Assembly: GCA_037962975.1 (NCBI GenBank)
Contig: CM075675.1
Coordinates: forward strand, 2,056,001 to 2,120,000
Direction: 5' to 3'
Source of the DNA: Clitoria ternatea
Taxonomy: Eukaryota > Streptophyta > Magnoliopsida > Fabales > Fabaceae
DNA: 64,000 bases
Position numbers and translations under genes: made by a program. Below the pieces are notes generated by a model. That model did not search any database and was not told the origin of the DNA. It saw only the letters and a list, made by a program, of their open reading frames with translations. Below are positions 26,127-36,500 of this stretch, piece after piece. Each line of letters opens with the position of its first letter. Position 1 is the stretch's first letter.

Positions 26127-26616
26127 ATGGCTGCACATGATTCCTCTCTTCCTCTCCCTACCGTTCGTCTTCTTCTCTGCGTTTCATCATTTTCCTAATT
26201 CCATGCTCATTAATTACCATTTCTCATTTATTTCTATTTTGTGTTTCAGAAGAAGGAGAACATCACTCCTATTTCCTCTAAAATCACGATAACGTTTTCA
26301 TCTGCGAAATCTCTATATTCGTATCATTATTTTTATCAATTTTTTTTCTATACGTAAAACTGTAACCTCATTGGCATTTTTCTCAAGAACTTAATGAATC
26401 AAGATCCGAGCTTCTCGGCAGAATTTAGAGCTTGAAACTGGTGTCACTTCTTTTTTATCTTCATATTCTAGCTCACTATTTCTAACATGTTTTTGTGCTT
26501 TTTTTTAGCTTAATCTTAATATTTTTTAAAAAATGTTTACTTTTTTAAAAATTAATTTATAGGATTTGCAAGGTTGGAGGTCTAAGTTAGACACGCAAGT
26601 CAAGGTCTATCGTGAT
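26127..26616 (+). pseudogene. Host gene fragments captured inside the CACTA element
   Basis: A CT-rich leader precedes ATG 26127, which opens MAAHDSSLPLP. Three further exon-like blocks follow between splice-site-like borders: from 26250 (KKENITPISSK), 26388-26440 (ELNESRS…, with an internal TAG) and 26563-26616. The last is bordered by AG and GTAAGT and reads DLQGWRSKLDTQVKVYRD. Together they resemble the start of a short coiled-coil protein family conserved in plants that I recall only as uncharacterised. Retained introns mean DNA-level capture. The internal stop and the missing later exons make it a pseudogene. The parent gene is not in this window. Confidence 0.55.
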
Positions 26617-27399
26617 GTAAGTGATGGTGATCATATCAATCTGCTAGACACTGCATTTTGCTTCACATCACTGGTTCCTTCGTGTTTCTTTACCTGTTTC
26701 TAGAGATGAAATGCTAGGGTTGAATACCCTCTACGTGAAAAAAGACATGCATCTGAGACATGTATACTAGATAACTACCAGCTTCTTGTTTTTTCTGTGT
26801 TGTTTTGGTTGTTATTTATTGTGTTTGTTATGTATAATTTGGTAAGGTGCCGTTAGGGTCTTTACCTTTGTTGTTACTATCTTCAATTTCATATTGCACA
26901 AGAGTCTATTTGATTTTGTCAGTCTTAGAACTGCCAAGATCCTTTTGACAAGGCTGTTTTTTAAGTCAATGATTTTTAGTAGTGTAAGGGTTCTGGAGAT
27001 GGTACGTGCACATGCATCCTCAAGTGCACTAAAAAGAGATGTTATTGTTCAGATTATCTATATTACATTACAATTGTAAAATACTGCTTTATGCTTTATA
27101 CTATAGTAAGAAACCTGTATTTTTTTTGCTTCCTCAGCTGCGAACTATTTGTTCTATAAATAAACTATAATGGTTGTGCATCACATATCTAGAAATTCAG
27201 TCATTTTCCTTATTTCCTCGCAAGGTCACATGTAATGCAGCTCTGTTGATCTTCCCTTTTCTATTTCATTGATTGTCTCCTTGGACTCTGCATTTTCCAT
27301 TCCCGTGCTTTTTTCCTCTTATGTTTACAAATTTCAATTGTTATAGTAACCTGCTTTTAGTTTCTGAAGACTGTGTTCCTAGAAAAATCCTAGAAAAAC

Positions 27400-27770
27400 C
27401 CTTTTTAAGCACGGTTATTTTTTAACCGTGAACCTTGCTTAAAAGTCTAACCTACGAAGACGGTTGTTGACAGAACCGTGCTTAAAACTCCCCCTACGAA
27501 GACGGTTATTCTGAGAACCGTGTTTAAAAGTCCCCCTACGAAGATGGTTATTCTCAGAACCGTGCTTAAAAGTTGCCACATACGAAAATGGTTCAAAGGA
27601 ACCGTGCTTAAAAGTCCCCCTACGAAGACAGTTAAAAATAACCGTGCTTAAAAGGTACATACAAACACGGTTCATAACCATCCTTAAAAGTCCCTATCTA
27701 CAAGCACGGTGGAAACAAGGACGGTTCTGGAACCGTGCTTAAAAGTCCCATAGAACCGTGCTTAAAGCCC
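27400..27770. repeat. Right sub-terminal repeat array of the CACTA element
   Basis: Eight or so units of CTACGAAGACGGTT … AACCGTGCTTAAAAG occur. The apparent minus-strand protein at 27439-27681 is a translation of this array and is not a gene. Confidence 0.8.
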
Positions 27771-27788
27771 CTTTCTCCACTAGTGACT

Positions 27789-28783
27789 TAAAATTATTAA
27801 AAAACAATTTCGATACATTATTTGGTATTTAAAAATAGAACTTAGATAATAACTAAATAAATTTACTATTAATCACATATGTTTTAAGTTACTTTTATTA
27901 CTTATTTTTATTGATACAAAATAAGTAAAAATATATATAATTTATCATAGTGTGGGAATAATTTATTATAATATATAATGTAATATACTCTTTAATTTTT
28001 TTTTATACATGAGGTTTACCTCAAGCGAAAATCAACAAGAGGCCACATAGGTGAATCTCGCTCAAGCAAGAGGTGTCTTACTTGAGCGAAAACATTCCAG
28101 AACCTAACATGCATTATCTCACTCAAGTAAGACCTTACTCGCTCAAGCGAGAATCAGAGGCCAAACCCGATTCACACAGAGTCTCGCTCAAGCGAGAAGG
28201 GGGCTCGGTTGAGCGAGAATTACACTCGACACCTTAACTTACTTGTCCACCAAATCCTACAAAATTTTAGCATTACTTAATTCTTAACCTTTATGGCCTG
28301 TGGCAACAAGTCACACCCTAAAATTCCCCAAAAAAATTGAGCAAGTTACGTAAAAGAATGCATTAAAGCCAACTTAGGCCAATTCCACACAATTTAACCT
28401 ATCAAATCCTATTGAGATTGGACTATTCCAATTCTCACAAACTCAAACCACCGAGTATGAGAAATTGAGCCTATCTGGAGGTGGAAAAACCTCACGGATC
28501 TAATTTTTACCTATTTAGTTCGGATTTATGCATCAATTCATACATGTGCAATTGCCAATTCCAACTCCAATGGTACTAAACCAAATCCATCAGACTCAAT
28601 ATCCTAAATGTAATATACCAAGCATAATTCCCTGCACATCATATTAATTCATCAATGCATACACTATATAGCAGTTTCTGGCATGTTGCATATCAACCTA
28701 ACCATCACAGATCCATCCATGTATATGACAAGTCTAATCCAACATGTGTATATATGTGTGTGTGTGTGTATATATATATATAT
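27789..28783. mobile_element. Degenerate LTR-like sequence with CTCGCTCAAGCGAG palindromes (left part)
   Basis: The first 230 bp are AT-rich filler. From about 28020 to 28228 there are at least six variants of the palindrome CTCGCTCAAGCGAG. The rest resembles minus-oriented Tekay-like LTRs (compare 40982-43465) but lacks a clear TGTAACA end. It continues as 29397-30130 beyond the nested solo LTR. A (TG)n(TA)n microsatellite lies at 28747-28783. Confidence 0.45.
28020..28228. repeat. CTCGCTCAAGCGAG palindrome cluster
   Basis: Examples are CTCGCTCAAGCAAG, CTTGAGCGA, CTCACTCAAGTAAG, CTCGCTCAAGCGAG (twice) and CTCGGTTGAGCGAG. Confidence 0.75.
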
Positions 28784-29391
28784 TGATTCGGTCTAGATAT
28801 CGGTGTATGGGCAAAAAGGTAATCTCACCCATTTTCACTTGTATACCGGTGTAGCAGGTCAACCTCTAAACTACAACCTGTATCAGATACCCTTTTATAC
28901 CAGAAGTCCAGGTCAGCACCATGCACAACAGAAAACATTTGTGTCACCCGACAAACAATACAAGGTACAGTCGTAGGGGAACGTTTACAGGCGACACAGA
29001 GGTGCTCGCGTCGTGTGTCTGACATATTATACGAATGGTCCCCCAACCCTAAGGGACTCTTCATTATCAGCAAGCATGCATATAAATACCAACATTTTCA
29101 TATCTCTCGTACGTTAGACTCATTCTCAAACTTATGCTCAATAACCTTGAATTCCTTTTTTGGTTACTGACTTGAGCGTCGGAGAATCTTCGCAGGTGAC
29201 ACCACCTTTCGCTCTCCATCAACGCGAAAGCTTGGTGTGAAAGATTTCCAAGACTCCAAGACCTTTATTTCCCACTGGAATAAGGGACACAATACCAGAT
29301 CTCTACTTGACCAGTTTATAAATTAATGAGAACTGAGAACATTTGTGGCTGGTCCTACACCGGATCCTTAACCGCAGTTCAGACTAGTTCA
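28784..29391 (+). mobile_element. 608-bp solo LTR with TATAT target duplication
   Basis: It begins TGATTCGGTC at 28784 and ends GACTAGTTCA at 29391. TATAT is on both sides (28779-28783 and 29392-29396), although the left copy lies in a TA microsatellite, so it is weak evidence alone. Inside are a TATA box CATATAAATACC near 29079 and CTGACTTGAGCGTCGGAG at about 29167-29184. Ends and motif place it with the solo LTRs at 12772 and 20791. Confidence 0.72.
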
Positions 29392-29396
29392 TATAT

Positions 29397-30130
29397 ATCA
29401 ACATCATCATCAAAACTTATAATTTATCACCAAGGTCAATCTATATCGTTTATCCACTATACATGATAGACAAGTATAAAAAATAAGCCGATTAAGGCTT
29501 ACTATATCAAAAGCTTCCACTATACATGATAGACAAGTATAAAAAATAAGCCGACTAAGGCTTACTATATCAAAAGCTATAAAACATCAAAACAACACTA
29601 ATATCCACATCAAGTACATATGCACAAATTCTCCCACATAAGCTTAATCAAAGGTCTAGTGACCTCTCACCATTCATTGCCTTGATCCAAGTCCATTGTA
29701 AAACAACCACAAACTTAGGGGTGAACATATATGTTAAATGACAGGTATTGAACTGGATTCAACCATGGTATCTATAAATACCTATCCGGTTTACAATATC
29801 ACATCAACAAATACAATCATCATAATCATCACCACCCACATTGTCATCTAACATAGCTACATTACCTCAAATGCATCAAACACAACAATAAATATCTTAT
29901 GTTGTCCAACATCTCTTAAATCTCAATAGTTATATGCAAATGCATATATTTATGAATTTGACTATAATGATGTGAATTATACTACAACATATAATTTTTT
30001 CAACATATAATCAGATATTTTTATCATTATGAACCGCTCACCTATGATTTAACGCCAGTCACTCTTAGTGACAACGACAACTCAACTAGGTGTTGTAGAC
30101 CGACCTTGAACCAAATACAAGGCGGCTATG
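29397..30130. mobile_element. Degenerate LTR-like sequence (right part)
   Basis: This resumes the LTR interrupted by the solo LTR. It shares phrases with the solo LTR at 40982-43465, for example GGGGTGA…CAT…TGTTAAATGACAG (29718-29745 compared with 42183-42212). No coding sequence. Confidence 0.4.
29454..29578. repeat. 63-bp tandem duplication
   Basis: Two adjacent units starting CCACTATACATGATAGACAA (29454 and 29517) differ at a single base noticed (GCCGATTAAGG / GCCGACTAAGG). Confidence 0.85.
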
Positions 30131-30269
30131 AAATCCCAAGGGAAACCACCACAAGATTTGTACCTATCCAAAGACTGTCATCCCATCTGGGCCGACGTCA
30201 TAATGCATTATTTTGACTTTTTTTACACTAAAACTCCACCTAACCTTCATCAAAACCCCTTTGGGTTAA

Positions 30270-30826
30270 TTTGTGTGCCTGTTTGGAACAAAGTTAAGCC
30301 TCCGTTCCGTTCCTTAAACTGGGGTCTCCAAAAAGCGGTTCTTCTTTGTGCGTTTGGCTTCATTCAATTTCTCCGTCTCCGTTCCAATCTTCTCCGTTGG
30401 CAAGGTGTCAACGGCGTTAGCTTGTGCCTCCACTATTCTTCCCATTCCAAAGCTCCGTTTACTTTTTTGGTACTGTTGACGGTTTCACCCTTCCCCTTTT
30501 TGTGCGATTTTTGGGCGTTAAAAACAGATGGTGGGTATGTTGCCTTTGGAGAAGATGGACCACCGGTGGAGATGTGTTGAGTTGGTGTACCGTAAATCTG
30601 GGAGCATCTGACGGTGGTTGTTGGTTTAGGATGGTGGTGTATGGGTGTAGATGAGAGGTGAGGTGCACTTAAAAAACAATGTTTTGATGGTGTATAAGGG
30701 TGGACCATGGATGTGCTGTAGGGGTTCGGGTGCACCGTAAGGGTTGATTGAAATTAATGGTCTAGATTGCTTTGGGTTAAGGGTGCATGGGTGTGGACTA
30801 AAAAATGTAGACCATGTTAACATTTT

Positions 30827-30857
<31 letters not shown>

Positions 30858-31322
30858 AATAATATATATTCAATAATAATAAATAATTAATATATATTTA
30901 ATAATATTAATATATATAATAATATTAAATTTTAGTTGCAATATATATATTTATAATAATATATATTTATTATTTATTATTACTAATAAATATTTCTTAT
31001 TTTGTTGATCAAATTATAAATGAAATATTTTAATATTTAATTGTTAATATTATTTACAAAAAATATACTATATTACTACTCTTTTTAACTAATACCTTTT
31101 TTGGTAATTTTACCATCAAATTCTATTTTTCTAAATCAAGGTTACCAAAAGTTTTTTTATCCAAACACAATCACTACTTTCCAACTTACTTTTACTACAA
31201 ACTATCCAAACACAAATCACTGTTTTCAAAACCTCAGTTTTTCTAACCACTTTTTCTAAACCTCAATTTTTCTAACCCCGTTTCACAAACCTTACTTTAA
31301 CTTTCAAACAAACGGACCCTTA
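30270..31322. mobile_element. Terminal-inverted-repeat element, copy 1
   Basis: The left end TGTGCCTGTTTGGAACAAAG and the right end, read from 31320 on the other strand as GGGTCCGTTTGTTTGAAAGT, are imperfect inverted repeats of a type seen in hAT-like elements. The right half (31080-31270) recurs in inverted orientation at about 55480-55690, so it is a dispersed repeat. An AATAAT microsatellite lies at 30825-30870. I see no transposase. The target duplication is unclear. The 150-codon frame at 30128-30580 crosses the left end and looks accidental. Confidence 0.45.
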
Positions 31323-32400
31323 ATCACTGTTGGGAATTCCGGGCAACCAATTTGGGGTCGTGATAAATTGAAAAAAATTCTTTAAATTTTCATTAATTTG
31401 AGCATTAGGTTCTCACATAAGTTATTTCTAATTTATTTTAATAAATTATTTGATGTAACTTATCAAAATAACCTATTTTTAATATTATTATGACAAGTTT
31501 TATGATTATATTTATATGCAAATCAAATTTTCATTCATAAATAATTTATTGCTTAAATTCTTAATTAAGTTACAAATATACACCCATAATCTATACACAA
31601 TTTTTTTTGGTATTATAAACTACCATATTATTTTATCTTTTCTTTTCTTCTTTTATCCTTATTAATTAAGTAACTTAAAAGCATATCCAATCACTACGAG
31701 TAACTTCATATATTTTTTTAAAATTTAACACAGAATAATTAAATTTTTAATCCAAATAAAAGATATTATTTAAAAACCAATTCAATCTAACATATTCAAT
31801 AATCAAATATAATTATGATCCATTATAGATAATATATACCAAAAACACCCAAAAATACTCTTAATTATCATTAAAGAATAATGTATCATTTTTTAAATAG
31901 TATAAAAAAAGAAAAGTTATCTTTTCCTTTAATAATATACACAATTATGTAAAACCGAACATGGATGAAAAGGAAAAAAATGATTTCTTTCTGTTTTCTA
32001 ATAATAATATGTTACTTTACATGTTAGGTAAAAATTAAAAAATAATTTAAAATAATTTTAATACTATATAAATAATTAATTTAATAATATTAGAAATAGA
32101 AAAAGATAAAAAGGATCTTGAAAAGAAGAAAAAATCTTGAAGCATTCTTTACGGATGCTAGTATATTAAAAAAATATATAAATATTAGGTAAAAAATATA
32201 TTTTGGTCAAAAATTCAAATTTAGTTGACCGAATAAAATTAATGAACTATTGTAAATCCTGAATAGAAATCGTGTGTTTTCTACCTAAGAAAATATTGTT
32301 TGTATAAAATATTATATTTTATTATATAAAATATTGAAACCAATTAATAAATGGTATAATATATAAAATATTTAAACAAATGAAGAACTAATAATATTAT
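31323..32400. other. AT-rich intergenic stretch upstream of AGO1
   Basis: No gene, repeat boundary or conserved motif was recognised. Confidence 0.5.
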
Positions 32401-32513
32401 TATTGTTATTTATTGGGAAAAAAAAAAGACTGCTTAGAGGAGAAGGAGATTAGAGGAGAAGGAGAGAAAAAAGGGTAGGGACGGAGTGGTCATTTTCAAA
32501 GACCTACCCCATC

Positions 32514-32521
32514 TTTATAAC
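32514..32521 (+). promoter_or_regulatory. Probable TATA box of AGO1
   Basis: TTTATAAC lies just before a CT-rich leader starting near 32545. A purine-rich stretch (GGAGAAGGAGATTAGAGG) lies about 65-80 bp upstream. Confidence 0.45.
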
Positions 32522-32539
32522 ATGTCCAATTCTCTGCAT

Positions 32540-33520
32540 TCATGTGTTTTCTCTCTTCTTCATCGTCTTTCTCTCTCTTCTTCTTAGTGAGAGAAAATCT
32601 CTCTCTCCCCTATATTTTTTCTTCAGTTTTCACTACACTCCCTCAATTTTCTGTGTCTCTGAGGTACAAATCGCCGCCCTCGTTTTTCTAGGGTTTCCCC
32701 CCTTTCGATTCTCCGTGTTTTTCTTCTATGGGTCGGGTTGTTTTTCGGTGCTGTTAAGTGGGTCTTCCTTAAAATTTTCTCTTTTAGGGGTTTTCACTTG
32801 CATAGATCTAGTGTCTCTGGACCTTGTGCTGGATGCTGAGGTGTTTGGTTCAGCGTCTGATCTGTTGTTTGCTTTGTTTTTCCGCTGATTTTTGTTCTGT
32901 TTTCTCTTGTTGTCTAGGTCTAACTTGGGTTTCAGATCGCATGTTTTTTTGGGTGTGGGGTTTCAGTGTGATGTTTCGATAGTTTTTTATTGTTTTGTTT
33001 TGGTGTTGGTTTTCTTTTCTCTGCAATGTGTGTTAGGTTTGTATGTTGTTTTGATTTTATTGGTATTTTTACCAGTTTTACTAGTATTTATGTATTTTTT
33101 AAGCTTTGGGTTTTTAATTTTGAATTTATTTATATATCTTTTATGCGATTAGAATGAAGGGTGTATCTGTGTTTTTGTTTTTCGTGAGCTTTGATGATGT
33201 TTTGTTTTAGCTTTGAGTTTTGTTGTTGGAAACTGCCACCGAGTTTGGTGTTGATCACTTTTTTTTAACATCTGCATCAGTTATGGTAGAGTAAACACTG
33301 CAGTTCATTTAACATTGGTGTGTGGCTGAGTGATTTCTTTGTGCATCCTCTCAATGATAAGTTTGCGATTTTTTGCCTGTGTTGATTGTGTACTCCATGT
33401 AGCTATTTTTGTTTTTGCTTCTTGCTGATGTTTGCATTGGCAATGTTGAAAGTAGTATTTTGCTGTATGTTTCATGGAATATTTGTTCAGTGAATAACAT
33501 GGTTTGTGTGCAGGTAAATC
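32540..33520 (+). other. AGO1: AGO1 5' UTR with a leader intron
   Basis: A CT-rich leader (32540-32660) is followed by T-rich sequence typical of a plant intron and an acceptor TTTGTGTGCAG ending at 33513, 7 nt before the start codon. Possible donors are GAG|GTACAA (near 32662) and CTGAG|GTGTTT (near 32840); I cannot choose between them. Intron-containing 5' UTRs are usual in plant AGO1 genes. Confidence 0.55.
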
Positions 33521-36500
33521 ATGGTTAGGAAGAAGAGAACCGAAGGACCTAGTGGTGGTGAAGGCTCTGAAAGGAGCGCTCCACCACAACAACAACATGC
33601 TCCTCCTACAGGAGGAGGACCTCAAGGAGGAAGAGGCCGGGGTCCACAAGGAGGACGTGGAGGTGGTTACGGTGGTGGCGGAGGCGGTGGTGGCCGAGGC
33701 CGTGGAATGCCCCAACAGCAATATGGTGCCCCCCCTGAATATCAAGGCAGGGGAAGGGGAGGCCCTCCTCAGCAAGGAAGCCGAGGAGGATACAGTGGTG
33801 GTGGAGGTTACGGTGGTGGTGGCGGCCGTAGCGGTGGTCCTCCATACGGTGGCCCTACTAGGCCACCAGCACCCGAGCTGCACCAAGCAACCTCAGTTCC
33901 ACAACATCATGCTGGGGTGATGACACCTCAGCCTATTCCATCTGAGGGAAGTTCTTCACAGCCTTCAGAAATCACTGAATTGGAATCCCAAGCAGGGCAA
34001 TTGACAATTTCTGAAGCTGCTCCTGCTGGACCACCTTCTAGCAAGTCCTCCATGAGGTTTCCCCTTCGACCCGGAAAGGGTAGCTATGGCATCAAATGTA
34101 TTGTCAAGGCCAACCATTTCTTTGCTGAACTGCCTAACAAAGATCTGCATCAATATGATGTAAGTTCCATCTTTGATATGATTGGGATGATGAATGTCTT
34201 AATTTTTGATACAATAAGCTAATTGTATTGTTATTACTGCTTACGGTTGTGGTTGTTTAGGTAACAATTACTCCTGAAGTTACTTCAAGAGTTGTGAACC
34301 GTAATGTTATGCAGCAGCTGGTGAAGCTCTACAAGGAATCTCATCTTGGCAAGAGGCTTCCTGCCTATGATGGGCGAAAGAGTCTCTATACTGCTGGTCC
34401 GCTACCTTTTATATCAAAGGAGTTTAAAATTAATCTTGTGGATGATGAAGAAGGAGCTGGAGGACAGAGGTTTGCTTTCATGTCTCATGGTTGGTTATTA
34501 CATAATTTATAGTGTAATACTTGTTTTGTTAGTTAATTTTCTGTTTATGTTTCAATGCAGGAGGGATAGAGAGTTTAAGGTTGTGATAAAGTTAGCTGCA
34601 AGGGCCGACCTTCACCATTTAGGACTTTTCTTGCAAGGGAGACAAACAGATGCTCCTCAAGAAGCTCTGCAGGTCCTCGATATTGTTCTTCGAGAATTGC
34701 CCACTTCAAGGTTATGACGTAGCTCTTTGTATTCATTTATAGTAAATTTTTGTTTTGTTAGTGTTGTTCTGTGATTGCATATGCTAACTTTGTTTTTCAA
34801 TGTTGTAGGTATTGTCCGGTAGGGAGATCCTTTTATTCCCCTGATTTGGGTAGGAGGCAGCCTTTAGGTGAGGGATTGGAAAGTTGGCGTGGTTTCTATC
34901 AGAGTATCCGACCCACGCAGATGGGACTGTCACTGAACATTGGTATGTTAATAGCATCATTGTATTTAGAATTTTTTATCTACCTTGCTTGTCATATTGT
35001 CATTCCAGATTAATTGATTTACAATCTGAATCCTCACTTCTTGATGTGCAGATATGTCCTCTACTGCGTTTATTGAGCCATTGCCTGTAATTGACTTTGT
35101 AACCCAACTGCTGAACAGAGATGTAACTGCTCGGCCACTTTCTGATTCTGACCGTGTGAAGGTTAGCCTTTGTGAACAGCTCTTTTGTTCAAATTTATCT
35201 GTTGTTGGTGTGTACCGTCATTTGTATACACTTGTGTTAAAATGATAATTATTCTTGGATTTTGGAATATCGATAAACATTCTCTTTGTTTAAATAGATT
35301 ATTGGTGATAGCATTGCTTTTAAGTTTCAATTGAAGTAATTGGGTTGGGGATAATCACAAAACAAAAGATTATTTTTGAATGACAGATAAAGAAAGCCCT
35401 CCGTGGTATCAAAGTTGAAGTAACACACCGTGGAAACATGAGAAGAAAATATCGTATCTCTGGGTTGACCTCACAGGCAACAAGAGAATTGACGTGAGTA
35501 TCATTTAGCAATTTTTTATTTCAATGCAGTTTTGAAATTTATTTGCTGACTTCTTTCTGGATTCATTCTAGGTTCCCTGTAGATGAAAGGGGAACTATGA
35601 AATCTGTGGTTGAATATTTCTATGAAACATATGGTTTTGTCATTCAACATACTCAATGGCCTTGTCTGCAAGTTGGTAATACCCAGAGACCTAACTATTT
35701 ACCAATGGAGGTAAGTGGTGTACACTTGTAAGTAATCAGCTTTCGGTTGTTATGTTGATCTTAATCCTTTTGCTAATAGCATGTATGGAATGTAGGTTTG
35801 CAAGATAGTTGAAGGTCAAAGGTACTCAAAGAGGTTGAATGAGAGACAGATTACTGCTTTGCTGAAAGTTACATGCCAGCGTCCTGTTGATAGGGAGCAT
35901 GATATCATGCAGGTGAGCCAAATGTTGTCTAAGGCATATTGTGTGTATATTTTTTTGTGGACATAAATTTGGTATGCTCTACCCTTCTATAGATTTGGTA
36001 TGCTTGTTATATACAGTTTTGTATCCTGTTTATTCTTAGTGTGTGATGTATGTTATTTTCCCCCTTACATATTACATTCATGTGCTTGCATTGTTCAGAC
36101 GGTACATCACAATGCCTACCATGAGGATCCTTATGCTAAAGAGTTTGGAATTAAAATTAGTGAAAAGCTTGCTCAAGTTGAAGCTCGTATCCTTCCTGCA
36201 CCATGGGTAAGTATTGTCATGATCAGTTTAATAATGATTTCAAAACACGTTTTTCTGAATTTTCAACATTATGTTTCCTTCAGCTCAAATATCATGATAC
36301 GGGTAGAGAAAAGGATTGCCTTCCTCAAGTTGGGCAGTGGAATATGATGAATAAGGTATTATTTTCTTGTTTAGTATTCTATAACACTTAATCTTTGTTA
36401 TTCTATATTTATTTTCATTTTATTTATGGTAAGGATTATTTGTTTCTTCTTTGTTTGGGATGGGTGAATAGTGATGTTATGTAACATTAGAGGTTATACC

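Larger units (their letters stand above)
25584..27785. mobile_element. Non-autonomous CACTA (En/Spm-type) transposon with ACT target duplication
   Basis: Both ends are CACTAGTG in inverted orientation: CACTAGTGAAAAAAATGGC on the left and, on the other strand from 27785, CACTAGTGGAGAAAGGGGC. ACT flanks both sides (25581-25583 and 27786-27788), the 3-bp duplication expected for CACTA elements. Sub-terminal regions (about 25620-26015 and 27400-27770) hold many copies of the words ACGGTT and AACCGTGCTTAAA, the arrays bound by the element's own proteins in this superfamily. No transposase is encoded, so movement would need a helper. The interior 26020-26620 carries exon-like host gene pieces. Confidence 0.9.

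Noticed and set aside
27439..27681. Minus-strand frame with a repeated RRGTFKHGS motif
   Set aside because: It translates the CACTA sub-terminal repeat array, so the peptide repeat reflects the DNA repeat.
28825..29073. 82-residue minus-strand frame with cysteines
   Set aside because: It lies entirely in the solo LTR 28784-29391; the cysteines form no known finger pattern.
30128..30580. 150-residue plus-strand frame
   Set aside because: It crosses the left end of a transposon-like element, matches no family I know and has overlapping frames on both strands of similar length.
32544..33152. T-rich frames of 114 and 86 residues upstream of AGO1
   Set aside because: They are CT- and T-rich 5' UTR and leader intron of AGO1. 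The Phe/Leu-rich peptides are composition artefacts.
33305..33886. 193-residue minus-strand frame
   Set aside because: Antisense to the Gly-rich first exon of AGO1. Thr/Ser/Ala-rich composition is the complement of GGN codons.
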